Source of the DNA: an uncultured Bacilli bacterium
GTDB lineage: Bacteria; Bacillota_I; Bacilli_A; RF39; UBA660
Direction: 5' to 3'
NCBI GenBank assembly: GCA_934141535.1
Contig: CAKPCH010000002.1
Location: 62,001-126,000, forward strand
DNA: 64,000 nt
Part shown: positions 16,864 to 24,865 of the stretch, one piece after another
How the letters are laid out: each line of letters starts with the position of its first letter
Position numbering within the stretch: the first letter of the stretch is position 1
Notes under the pieces: generated by a model
Database searches by the model: none
Seen by the model: the letters and a program-made list of their open reading frames with translations, nothing else
Told to the model about the DNA's origin: nothing
Made by a program: the position numbers and the translations under genes

Positions 16864-17573
16864 ATTTTCTCTACTCCTTTACTTAATCCATATTTTAAAT
16901 AGTGTTCTACTAATTTAAATATTTCTTCTTCTCTTTCATTTCTAAATACATCATGTGTTATACCTTTTAAATATATTAATGTTTTTTTACCTTTAACATT
17001 ATCATATACATATTTTGAAGATGTAAGTGGTACTAAATTATCATTATCTCCTTGTAAAATTAAAGTATCACAAGTAACATTTTTTGGATAATGATAATAT
17101 TCTTTTACAAGAGTCATAAATTCTTTAACAGCACCTATATTAAGTTTAAAAAGTCTAGCTATTATTTCTTCACTACCATATGTTTTTATAACTTTAGGAG
17201 TTTTCATTAATGATTCTTTAACATTTAAATTATCATCTATAACATCTAGATATTGAAATGCAGGAGCTGCTAATACGAGTTTTTTTACTTCTTTATATTT
17301 TGTACTTAAATAAGTAGCTATAACTCCACCCATACTATGACCTATTAAATATATTTTTTTGTAGCCTTTACTTATTAACCAATCCATCATATCTTCAGAA
17401 CTTTTAATCCATTCTTGATATTTTACTTTACTAAAATTTCTTTCATGTCCTTTAAGAGTAAACTGAAAAACATCAAAATTTCTATTTAATTCTAAATAGT
17501 TAGCTAATTTTTCTTCATCATATGTTCCGCCAGCAAAGCCATGAACTATTAATACTGCCTGTCTAAAAAACAT
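16860..17573 (-). CDS. Alpha/beta hydrolase (carboxylesterase / monoacylglycerol lipase-like)
   Basis: 237 residues with a complete alpha/beta hydrolase set: oxyanion segment HGFAGG (about 11-16), nucleophile elbow GHSMGG, acid in LQGDNDNLVP and histidine in GITHDVF. It most resembles Est30-type carboxylesterases acting on short acyl esters. No signal peptide, so cytoplasmic. It is paired with a 58-residue protein in a two-gene unit. AGAGGGTAGTG site precedes the start. Confidence 0.88.
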   Translation of the reverse strand: MFFRQAVLIVHGFAGGTYDEEKLANYLELNRNFDVFQFTLKGHERNFSKVKYQEWIKSSEDMMDWLISKGYKKIYLIGHSMGGVIATYLSTKYKEVKKLVLAAPAFQYLDVIDDNLNVKESLMKTPKVIKTYGSEEIIARLFKLNIGAVKEFMTLVKEYYHYPKNVTCDTLILQGDNDNLVPLTSSKYVYDNVKGKKTLIYLKGITHDVFRNEREEEIFKLVEHYLKYGLSKGVEKI

Positions 17574-17649
17574 AATATCACTACCCTCTTCTACATTTAA
17601 ATTATAACATGAAAATTATTTTCTAGTAAATACATTTTTTTATTTTTTA

Positions 17650-17680
17650 AAAAGAGTTGTATTATTTTACAACTCTTTAA
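17650..17680 (-). terminator. Terminator of greA
   Basis: AAAGAGTTGT / ACAACTCTTT ten-pair hairpin followed by T residues on the minus strand; overlaps the stop codon. Confidence 0.85.
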
Positions 17681-18147
17681 TTTATAGATAAAATTTTAAC
17701 ATCATATTTCCCATTTGGACTATCAACAGATACAACGCTACCTACTTTAAGTCCCATAATTGCTTTTGCAATTGGAGATTCATTAGATATTTTATTAGCA
17801 AACGGATCTGCTTCTTTAGAACCTACTATGCTATATTCTTCTTCTTCCTCATCATCAACATATTCTAATGTTACTTTAGTTCCAATTGATACAACATCAG
17901 TATTGGCTTTTGTTATAACTACAGCATTTTCTACCATTGCTTCTAATTCTTTTATTCTAGATTCAACAATAGCTTGTTCAGTTCTAGCAGCATCATATTC
18001 AGCATTCTCACTTAAATCACCTTGTGCTCTAGCATCCTTAAGTGCACTTATAACTTCAGGTCTTTTAACTAGTTTTAATTCCTCTAGTTCTTTCTTTATT
18101 TCCTCCAAGCCCTCTTCTGTTAAATATAATTCTTTTTCTTTTGACAT
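17677..18147 (-). CDS. greA: Transcript cleavage factor GreA
   Basis: 156-residue factor that rescues backtracked RNA polymerase. The N-terminal coiled coil carries the acidic tip region in DARAQGDLSENAEYDAA and the C-terminal FKBP-like domain ends with VSVDSPNGKYDVKIL. It has its own near-consensus promoter and lies downstream of two U32 peptidase genes, as in the Bacillus yrrN-yrrO-udk-greA region without udk. Confidence 0.98.
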   Translation of the reverse strand: MSKEKELYLTEEGLEEIKKELEELKLVKRPEVISALKDARAQGDLSENAEYDAARTEQAIVESRIKELEAMVENAVVITKANTDVVSIGTKVTLEYVDDEEEEEYSIVGSKEADPFANKISNESPIAKAIMGLKVGSVVSVDSPNGKYDVKILSIN

Positions 18148-18184
18148 AATGTTTCACCTCTTATATTTCTAATGAACAAACAAA

Positions 18185-18213
18185 ATAATACTACATATTT
18201 TTATATTTGTCAA
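18185..18213 (-). promoter_or_regulatory. Promoter of greA
   Basis: TTGACA (18208-18213), 17-base spacer, TATTAT (18185-18190). The -35 begins two bases after the upstream U32 stop codon. Confidence 0.75.
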
Positions 18214-18214
18214 C

Positions 18215-19411
18215 CTATTTTTTTATTCTAATCATATCATCTTTTTCAAGTATATCAGTAGTATATATTTTTACTATTTGTTTTGGATGTCTTACAATAT
18301 CTATTAAATTATTATCTTCATCATAAATAGAATCAAATGTATAAGTTATAGTATCATGATTTGGTCCAAATATCTCTACTACATCACCTTTTTTAAAATA
18401 ATTTCTCTGTTCTATGGTTGCTATATTTGTATTCTTATTATAATCTAAAACTATACCTAAAAAATCTTGATTTGATATTTCTACTCTACCATTATAATAA
18501 CTACAAGTAGAATCATATATATTATTAAAAAACTGCGGTACTGAATCTCTATTAGCACAATTTCTTAATATTTTTTCATACTCTTTATTATATGTATAAG
18601 AACTTTTATTGTTACAATATTCATCTATTACTTTTCTATATATAGAAACTACAGTAGCAATATAATATGTTGATCTCATTCTACCTTCTATTTTAAATGA
18701 AGTTATTCCCATATCAATCATATCTTTTATATACTTTAACATAGATAAATCTTTTGAACAAAATGTAAATGGTTTATCCCCTTTTATTTGTTTTTTATCT
18801 TCACTTAATAAATCAAAATCCCATCTACATATTTGACTACATCCGCCACGATTAGCATCCCTATTTGTTAAAAAATTAGACATAACACATCTACCACTAT
18901 ATCCAGCACACATAGCACCATGTATGAATGTTTCTATTTCTATATCTACATTATCTATTATTTCTTTAATATCTTCCTTAGGACATTCACGAGCTAAAAC
19001 TATTCTAGAAACGCCTTTTTCTTTCCAATATTTAACTGCTTCTATGTTTGATATACTTGCTTGAGTTGATAAGTGTACTTCTAATTTAGTATTATTTATA
19101 GCCTCTTCTATTACACAAGGATCGCTTGCTATAATAGCATCCACTTCACATTCTTCAAGCTTTTTTAAATAATTTTTTAATTCTTTTAACTCTTCGTCAT
19201 GAAGAACTATATTTACTGTTACATATATCTTTTTATTTAAAGAATGTGCTAAAGATGTAGCCTCTTTTATTTCATCAAATGTAAAGTTTATAGCATTCGC
19301 TCTTAAATTAAGTAAAGGACCTCCTATATATACAGCATCAGCACCATATTTAAGTGCTATTTTAAGTCTTTCCAAATCTCCTGCTGGAGCTAATAATTCT
19401 GGTATTTTCAT
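18215..19411 (-). CDS. U32-family protein, TrhP-like tRNA hydroxylation factor
   Basis: 398 residues. The PELLAPAG N-terminus, HGAMCAGYSGRC with the conserved Cys pair, a further Cys block in GGCSQICRW and FKIEGRMRSTYYIA define the U32 family. Members of the YrrO/TrhP group work with prephenate in forming 5-hydroxyuridine at tRNA position 34, and the Cys cluster suggests an iron-sulfur site. The C-terminal part is a small beta-barrel (about 320-398). It follows the shorter paralogue by one base. Older annotation as collagenase/peptidase is not supported by context. Confidence 0.9.
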   Translation of the reverse strand: MKIPELLAPAGDLERLKIALKYGADAVYIGGPLLNLRANAINFTFDEIKEATSLAHSLNKKIYVTVNIVLHDEELKELKNYLKKLEECEVDAIIASDPCVIEEAINNTKLEVHLSTQASISNIEAVKYWKEKGVSRIVLARECPKEDIKEIIDNVDIEIETFIHGAMCAGYSGRCVMSNFLTNRDANRGGCSQICRWDFDLLSEDKKQIKGDKPFTFCSKDLSMLKYIKDMIDMGITSFKIEGRMRSTYYIATVVSIYRKVIDEYCNNKSSYTYNKEYEKILRNCANRDSVPQFFNNIYDSTCSYYNGRVEISNQDFLGIVLDYNKNTNIATIEQRNYFKKGDVVEIFGPNHDTITYTFDSIYDEDNNLIDIVRHPKQIVKIYTTDILEKDDMIRIKK

Positions 19412-19412
19412 A

Positions 19413-20255
19413 TTACTTCACCTTATATATAGTCTTTCTATTTAAAAATGCTGTATCTATATTACTAAAAAGACTTTCTATTTTTTTATTCATTTCCCCT
19501 ATATTATCCGTGTTTACATTCTTAAAGCAATTAATTACTATTATAAATGAATCTAAATCTATTAATAAAGAGTTTAATACAATATATTCAACATTTATAT
19601 TTAAATACGAATTTATACCATTTAATATATTGTTTGAATAACATACTGTTCCTATATTGTTATCTATTATAGGATATATTTTATTTTCTTTTTCTATATA
19701 ATTAATATTAGAATTATCTGATAAATTAAAGTATTCTAAATAATTTTTAACTATATGTCTTTTAGATACAAACATAGGTAGATAACCAAACATATTAACA
19801 AGTAATTTAGATTTGCTATTTTTACTTATATTAATTATTTCTTCTTCTGTTATATCACTTGAAACATAAGCATATTTAGCACCCTCTTTATTCCAATAAT
19901 TAATTGTATTTACATTTGTTGAAGCATGTTCTTTAGACCATACTAAATCATAATTTAGATTTAAAGAGCGTGCTATATTTAAAAGTCCCACGTCAGCATA
20001 AAGTACACCTTTAATATTATAATTATTTAGTTCTAATAATAACTCTTTAACACGTTCTAAATCATTATTATGTAAATTTTTATTAAGTGCGATAAATATT
20101 TCTTTATCAAATAAACTAGATAATATACTTAAATCTTCTATGCAATAATTCATATTAACACACATATCTTTTATACCTATTATAAAACCATCTACTAATG
20201 GTTTAGTTTTTGTTATTTCTTCTATATTTGAAGGAATAGTTAATATTTTTGACAT
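19413..20255 (-). CDS. Short U32-family protein (TrhP1/YrrN-like)
   Basis: 280 residues, paralogous to the following gene in fold but without its Cys cluster, like Bacillus YrrN beside YrrO. Segments such as DGFIIGIKDM and NVNTINYWNKEGAKYAYVS correspond to the U32 barrel. It probably forms a complex with the longer protein for tRNA wobble uridine hydroxylation (inference from the paired arrangement). TAGGTG site precedes the ATG, directly after a terminator-type hairpin. Confidence 0.78.
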   Translation of the reverse strand: MSKILTIPSNIEEITKTKPLVDGFIIGIKDMCVNMNYCIEDLSILSSLFDKEIFIALNKNLHNNDLERVKELLLELNNYNIKGVLYADVGLLNIARSLNLNYDLVWSKEHASTNVNTINYWNKEGAKYAYVSSDITEEEIINISKNSKSKLLVNMFGYLPMFVSKRHIVKNYLEYFNLSDNSNINYIEKENKIYPIIDNNIGTVCYSNNILNGINSYLNINVEYIVLNSLLIDLDSFIIVINCFKNVNTDNIGEMNKKIESLFSNIDTAFLNRKTIYKVK

Positions 20256-20275
20256 ATAATCACCTACAAAAAAAA

Positions 20276-20291
20276 GACGTCCTAAGACGCC
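20276..20291 (-). terminator. Terminator hairpin abutting the U32 operon start
   Basis: GGCGTC-TTAG-GACGTC (one G-U pair) followed by nine T on the minus strand. It lies after the pilin-module gene stop at 20328 and immediately before the Shine-Dalgarno of the U32 gene. Confidence 0.75.
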
Positions 20292-20295
20292 TATA

Positions 20296-20324
20296 ATATT
20301 AGCACATATTCTTTATTTTGTCAA
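20296..20324 (-). promoter_or_regulatory. Promoter of the U32 gene pair
   Basis: TTGACA (20319-20324), 17-base spacer, TAATAT (20296-20301). The predicted transcription start falls at the foot of the terminator hairpin, so new transcripts would lack one edge of its stem. Confidence 0.65.
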
Positions 20325-20327
20325 ACA

Positions 20328-21371
20328 CTACTCATCTTCTGGACAAGTTCCATCTCCATTAAGTGGCTCACCATCTATACTAGTACAAACATATTGTCCA
20401 TCTTGTTTAAGTGAACTAGATGATTGTGCTATATTAGTTTTATAATAAGCTGTATTACTACAATTATTTGTTAAGAAGCAAGAAAGACAAGCTGTTATAG
20501 ATTTATTATCTCTATCTTCTGCTACTTTGCCAATAACAAATTGTACAATTGATAATACTAAGAATACCATTACTGCAGCCATTACTTTTCTAATTAAAGA
20601 TTTTTGAGCTTTTTTCATCTCATCTTCACTTGATGATGTCATAGCTTTTAATAAAGATATTATACTAACAACTATTAATATTATTGGAGTTGCTATTTTT
20701 AATAAATTATAAAGAAAACTAACTAATCCAGGAACTTGATATGGAATATCGTATGCATCTCCACATTGTACATAAACTAAATTATCTACATTACAATAAT
20801 TAAATTGTTTATTCCATACACACATATAATTTATATAATTAGAAGAATTTTCACAAGATGCTTTATCTTTAAAATCAGTACAATAATATGGTCTATCTTG
20901 ATTATTATTTTGACCATCATTTGATGTTGTTTCTATTAATTCTAAAGTCATAGGATAAGACGAATTATAATGATCATATTTTTTATCTACTGCGTCTTTT
21001 ATAGAATTATAGTTTGTTTCATCTGATACAAATAAATGATCAATACCTACAAAGTATAACCAAGTTAATTTAAGTCCATGAGCCCTTTCTAAAATAGCAT
21101 ACTTTGGACATTTATAATTTTTTTCATAATAATCTTTACCAACAAATGTAACACCATCTAAATATGTTTTTTTCCAGTTTTCAACAGGTTCATCAGAAAA
21201 TTTACTTTCATTAGCACCTGATACACGTGCTCTTTTTGCTGTACCATCTTTATTTATTACAAATGTTACCTTTAAATTATCATCACCATATCTACAAGTT
21301 AAAGCTTTTATATTATCAATAGATAAAAATAAGCATATAATTGTCACTAATATAACAAAATATTTTTTCAT
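20328..21371 (-). CDS. Cys-rich exported protein with C-terminal T4SS pilin (VirB2-like) module
   Basis: 347 residues: signal peptide (1-23), an ectodomain (24-200) beginning CRYGDDNLKV and containing a Cys-rich segment (about 164-203), then a VirB2-like module (203-299). The module has CGDAY, a first hydrophobic helix (217-241), the charged turn EDEMKKAQKSLIRK, a second helix (262-282) and CLSCF. A Ser/Gly tail with one further Cys follows. The module matches the four short pilins at 46342-49343 and the protein at 30026-31264. Its ATG overlaps the pduL stop as ATGA. It may be a minor or adhesive subunit of the T4SS pilus (inference). Confidence 0.7.
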   Translation of the reverse strand: MKKYFVILVTIICLFLSIDNIKALTCRYGDDNLKVTFVINKDGTAKRARVSGANESKFSDEPVENWKKTYLDGVTFVGKDYYEKNYKCPKYAILERAHGLKLTWLYFVGIDHLFVSDETNYNSIKDAVDKKYDHYNSSYPMTLELIETTSNDGQNNNQDRPYYCTDFKDKASCENSSNYINYMCVWNKQFNYCNVDNLVYVQCGDAYDIPYQVPGLVSFLYNLLKIATPIILIVVSIISLLKAMTSSSEDEMKKAQKSLIRKVMAAVMVFLVLSIVQFVIGKVAEDRDNKSITACLSCFLTNNCSNTAYYKTNIAQSSSSLKQDGQYVCTSIDGEPLNGDGTCPEDE

Positions 21372-21931
21372 ATAATCTCTCCTATATCACCATTCTTAAC
21401 TAAATGTGCATTTGCATCATCAGTATCTAAATGAAGTTCAAAAAACGCTTCATCACTAACTCTTAAATATACATTAGTTATAATACCACCTTTTTCTCCA
21501 TTTATTTTTACATTTACTTTATCTTTACCTTCTAAGTTATATAATTTAACTTGTTCAGGTAATATATGTATATGTCTAGTTGCTATTATACAGCCTTCAT
21601 CCAAATCTAATTGTCCTTTAGGTCCAACTATAGTTATTGGGCTACTTTCTTTTATATCACCAGAATTTCTAACTGGAGGATTAATACCTAATTTATAAGC
21701 ATCTGTTTTACTTATTTCTACTTGTGTATATTTTCTAACTGGTCCCAATACTCTAACTACACTAATTTCTGATTTTTGTGTCTTTATTGTTACTGTTTCG
21801 TTACAAGCAAACATACCTGGTTGTGTCAAATCATTTCTTTTTGTAAGGGAATAACCATCTCCAAATAAAATTGTTAAATGTTCTTGTGTTAAATGAACAT
21901 GTCTATTTGATACTCCTATACTAACTTTCAT
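21368..21931 (-). CDS. pduL: Phosphate propanoyltransferase PduL
   Basis: 187 residues from the ATG at 21931 with a GGGTGATA site; the in-frame TTG upstream overlaps that site. PduL is a phosphotransacylase unrelated to Pta that converts acyl-CoA to acyl phosphate. The zinc-binding histidine blocks SNRHVHLT near the N-terminus and IIATRHIHI in the middle, plus the GPVRKYTQVEIS segment, are present. No microcompartment genes are nearby and no encapsulation peptide is evident, so it probably serves general acetate production with an acetate kinase elsewhere. Confidence 0.95.
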   Translation of the reverse strand: MKVSIGVSNRHVHLTQEHLTILFGDGYSLTKRNDLTQPGMFACNETVTIKTQKSEISVVRVLGPVRKYTQVEISKTDAYKLGINPPVRNSGDIKESSPITIVGPKGQLDLDEGCIIATRHIHILPEQVKLYNLEGKDKVNVKINGEKGGIITNVYLRVSDEAFFELHLDTDDANAHLVKNGDIGEII

Positions 21932-22001
21932 TGTATCACCCAAAATAATTATAGCATATTTTTATAAAATATAAAATATATTTTAAAGAAAGGATGATTA
22001 T

Positions 22002-22376
22002 ATGAATAATAATTATATTAATACAAATTCTAAAGGTTTTCCTGGTACACCACTTTATTCTTCAAATGGATTAATTACTCCAAATCAATCTAGTGTAAAT
22101 GAATATATACCAGATGAACAATCTTATATAGAAAATATTTTAAGAGTTAATAAAGGAAAAAAAGTATCTGTTTACCAGTCATTTGCAGATGCTGGAGAAT
22201 GGAAAGATAGAATTTTTACTGGAATCATAGAACAATCTGGAAGAGATCACATAATACTTAGTGACCCTACAACTGGTAATTGGTATTTACTTTTAATGAT
22301 TTATGTGGACTTTATAAAATTTGACGAAGAAATTAATACTATTCAACAATTTTATCCATCAAAAACGGTTAATTAG
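22002..22376 (+). CDS. gerQ: Spore coat protein GerQ
   Basis: 124 residues. After a low-complexity Asn/Ser-rich N-terminus (1-40), the conserved GerQ core runs QSYIENILRVNKGKKVSVY to GRDHIILSDPTTGNWYLLLM and FDEEIN. In Bacillus GerQ is needed to localise the cortex hydrolase CwlJ and is cross-linked in the coat. It has an AAAGGATGA site. The upstream 60 bases are very AT-rich and could hold a mother-cell promoter, which I cannot define reliably. Confidence 0.92.
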   Translation: MNNNYINTNSKGFPGTPLYSSNGLITPNQSSVNEYIPDEQSYIENILRVNKGKKVSVYQSFADAGEWKDRIFTGIIEQSGRDHIILSDPTTGNWYLLLMIYVDFIKFDEEINTIQQFYPSKTVN

Positions 22377-22379
22377 GTA

Positions 22380-22408
22380 TTGATTGAAAAGAATAAATTT
22401 GCTATAAT
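22380..22408 (+). promoter_or_regulatory. Promoter of lemA
   Basis: TTGATT (22380-22385), 17-base spacer, TATAAT (22403-22408), directly after gerQ. Confidence 0.65.
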
Positions 22409-22426
22409 GTTTGTAAGGTGATGATA

Positions 22427-22969
22427 ATGAGTACTGTAATTGTAATATTATCTTTAATAATTGTAGTATGCTTAATATTAATATTACTAGTTGCTACATA
22501 CAATCATTTTCAAGATTATATAATTAGAATAAATGAAGCTGATGTTAATATAGATGCTGTTTTAAGAAAACGTTTTGATTTATTAAAAAAAGCAACAAGT
22601 ATTATTAAATCAAAAATTAAAGAAGATGAAAAAATAATAGAAATAGTTGATGAATTAAGATCTAAAAAATTGACCAACTTTGAACTTGATAGAAGACTTT
22701 ATGATGCTATTGATGAATTTCATTCTTTAAAAGAAAGATATCCAGAATTACAAACTTGTAAAGAGTTTTTGAAGGTTGATATTAATATTTTAGAATCTGA
22801 ATCTGAAATAGTAGGACTTAGAAAATATTATAACGATATAATTACTGATTATAATAAACTTGTTAAAAGTTGTCCTTCTAATGTAATAGCACTCATAAAA
22901 GGCTATAAAGCAAAAGATTATTTTGATGGAAATAATGTAGATAAAATAAAAGGAACTGTTAAATTATAG
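22427..22969 (+). CDS. lemA: LemA-family membrane protein
   Basis: 180 residues from the ATG at 22427, placed by AAGGTG six bases away; two earlier in-frame starts are too close to that site. One N-terminal membrane helix (about 3-26) is followed by the LemA helical bundle, with YNHFQDYIIRINEADVNIDAVLRKRFDLL and the conserved NDIITDYNKLV segment. LemA proteins are widespread and of unclear role. It converges on divIC and shares a bidirectional terminator. Confidence 0.9.
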   Translation: MSTVIVILSLIIVVCLILILLVATYNHFQDYIIRINEADVNIDAVLRKRFDLLKKATSIIKSKIKEDEKIIEIVDELRSKKLTNFELDRRLYDAIDEFHSLKERYPELQTCKEFLKVDINILESESEIVGLRKYYNDIITDYNKLVKSCPSNVIALIKGYKAKDYFDGNNVDKIKGTVKL

Positions 22970-22982
22970 TTCCTATTTTTTT
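22951..22982. terminator. Bidirectional terminator between lemA and divIC
   Basis: AGGAACT / AGTTCCT stem with a ten-base loop; T run on the plus-strand side. It overlaps the ends of both convergent genes. Confidence 0.7.
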
Positions 22983-23407
22983 TGATTCTTAGATTGTTTC
23001 TTACCTTTTCTTAATATATAAATAAATATTAATAGCATTACAAAGCTTAAGAATATTATTACATAATTCTTATTTATTTCTTTGTTTACTGTATCTAATG
23101 ATTCATTTATATCATCTTCTATTTTTAATATATACTCTCCATTCTTTGAATATAAATAATGCTCTCTTGCATAGTTTGCTAAATAATTTTCATCATTTAA
23201 TTTACTTATTTCTGATTTTAAATTATCAGCTTCTTCTTGTAATTGAACATATTTATTTTCCAAATTTTTCTTTTCCATATTTAGACTAAATATTGTATAT
23301 ATATTATAAATTAAACTAAAAGAAAAATATATCACTACAACTATACTAAGTGAACCAAAAACAGTTAATCTGCGTTTAGATGCTTTAGATATTCTTCTTT
23401 TAGCCAT
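22973..23407 (-). CDS. divIC: DivIC/FtsB-like septum formation protein with extra C-terminal helix
   Basis: 144 residues: basic N-terminus, membrane helix (about 15-38), coiled coil (40-75) and LANYAREHYLYSKNGEYIL, the typical DivIC end. DivIC works with FtsL and DivIB at the division septum. Unusually, a second strongly hydrophobic segment (about 115-133) and a lysine-rich tail follow, so both ends could be cytoplasmic. It lies after yabP-yabQ as in Bacillus, which supports the assignment. Confidence 0.88.
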   Translation of the reverse strand: MAKRRISKASKRRLTVFGSLSIVVVIYFSFSLIYNIYTIFSLNMEKKNLENKYVQLQEEADNLKSEISKLNDENYLANYAREHYLYSKNGEYILKIEDDINESLDTVNKEINKNYVIIFLSFVMLLIFIYILRKGKKQSKNQKK

Positions 23408-23428
23408 ACTATCACCATAATAAGTATA

Positions 23429-23716
23429 TCATTTTTTATTATTGTTTGCAATTATCTTTATAATAAAGTCATAAACTATAAATCCTACAATTATACTTAT
23501 TAATGAATAAACATGTAATATGGCATTTCCTATTTTTTGTATACCTATAAAATATATAATAGAAAACGATGTAACTATTAAAAATGAAAGTACTATTTTT
23601 ATATAATTTTTTTTATTATAAGTTACTTTATTAAACCATTCTAAAAATGCTGAAAATAAAAAACCAAAAGAAAATGAAAATATTAATAATTTTATTTGTA
23701 AACTAAGTTCTATCAT
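23429..23716 (-). CDS. yabQ: Spore cortex membrane protein YabQ
   Basis: 95-residue polytopic membrane protein (three to four helices) with the YabQ pattern FSFGFLFSAFLEWFNKVTYNKK. YabQ is required for cortex formation in Bacillus. Shorter than the Bacillus protein by its hydrophilic tail. The ATG overlaps the yabP stop as ATGA; divIC follows. The yabP-yabQ-divIC order is conserved in spore formers. Confidence 0.85.
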   Translation of the reverse strand: MIELSLQIKLLIFSFSFGFLFSAFLEWFNKVTYNKKNYIKIVLSFLIVTSFSIIYFIGIQKIGNAILHVYSLISIIVGFIVYDFIIKIIANNNKK

Positions 23717-23997
23717 TTAAATAATTTAGATAATACGCTTTCTTTATTTTCTTTCTTTTTAGATGATTCTAAATAACTTAGACTATCTACTTTACCTTTT
23801 ATGGATACATCTCCTTGATATGTATCTAATTTAATAATTTCAAGATCCATACCTTTTATTAATATATAACCCATATTTGTTTCTAATAAGAATTCATTTT
23901 CATCAAAATTTTCTATTTTTTTTACTCCTGTAATACTTATACTCTTTCTTTGATTAATATTTATTATATGATTACTAGATACTATATCCTTGTCCAT
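23713..23997 (-). CDS. yabP: Sporulation protein YabP
   Basis: 94 residues from the ATG at 23997 (GGGTGATAAA site). Matches the YabP/YqfC fold: NINQRKSISITGVKKIENFD, then LLETNMGYILIKGMDLEI. A partner of YabQ in spore cortex and coat formation. The C-terminal 20 residues are lysine-rich and variable. Confidence 0.88.
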   Translation of the reverse strand: MDKDIVSSNHIININQRKSISITGVKKIENFDENEFLLETNMGYILIKGMDLEIIKLDTYQGDVSIKGKVDSLSYLESSKKKENKESVLSKLFK

Positions 23998-24039
23998 TTT
24001 ATCACCCAATAAATAATATTCAAAAAATTTAATTATATG

Positions 24040-24062
24040 AAAAAAACTCTATTAAAGAGTTA
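24040..24062 (-). terminator. Terminator of spoVG
   Basis: AACTCT / AGAGTT hairpin followed by a run of T on the minus strand, just after the spoVG stop. Confidence 0.75.
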
Positions 24063-24067
24063 TTTTA

Positions 24068-24325
<258 letters not shown>

Positions 24326-24362
24326 ATATAAGACATCTCCTTCCATATCATTTCACATTTTT

Positions 24363-24391
24363 AGTATATAATAAATAGATAAAAAATGCAA
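24363..24391 (-). promoter_or_regulatory. Promoter of spoVG
   Basis: TTGCAT (24386-24391), 17-base spacer, TATACT (24363-24368). A vegetative-type promoter; no sigma-H match is evident. Confidence 0.6.
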
Positions 24392-24421
24392 GTAAATTAA
24401 TTAAATTAATTGTTTAATTAC

Positions 24422-24865
24422 TTAAATATTATTTTTTAAAGCACGAGCTATATCTTTTTTTATATCTTTTTCTTTTAAAGTTTCTCTCTTATCATAATTC
24501 TTTTTACCTTTAGCAAGTCCTAATAATACTTTTACTTTATTATTTTTAAAATAAACTTTTAATGGTACTAATGTATAACCACTTATTTCTATTTTATCTC
24601 TTAGTTTTAATATTTCACGTTTATTTAATAATAGTTTTCTTGTGCGTCTTTCATCATGATTAAAAACCCCACCATCATTATACTTAGCAATATACATATT
24701 GAGTAAAAATACTTCTTTATTTCGTATAATAGCATAGCAATCTTTTATATTAGCAAGCCCTTCTCTTATTGATTTAACTTCTGTACCTTTAAGTACTATA
24801 CCAGCCTCTATTTCTTCTTCTATAAAGTAATCAAAATATGCCTTTTTATTTTTAATATCCTGCAT
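24422..24865 (-). CDS. smpB: SsrA-binding protein SmpB
   Basis: 147 residues from the ATG at 24865, inside the end of the upstream CapA gene. SmpB binds tmRNA for rescue of stalled ribosomes. KKAYFDYFIEEEIEAGIVLKGTEVKSIR, the GVFNHDERRTRKLLL block and the basic tail GKKNYDKRETLKEKD are typical. The Shine-Dalgarno is weak, so expression is probably coupled to the CapA gene by overlap. rnr lies four genes upstream, a loosened version of the common rnr-smpB pair. Confidence 0.96.
   Translation of the reverse strand: MQDIKNKKAYFDYFIEEEIEAGIVLKGTEVKSIREGLANIKDCYAIIRNKEVFLLNMYIAKYNDGGVFNHDERRTRKLLLNKREILKLRDKIEISGYTLVPLKVYFKNNKVKVLLGLAKGKKNYDKRETLKEKDIKKDIARALKNNI

Noticed and set aside
18215..20255. 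Collagenase/peptidase function for the U32 pair
   Set aside because: Both are cytoplasmic, lack export signals and sit in the context known for tRNA wobble-uridine hydroxylation.
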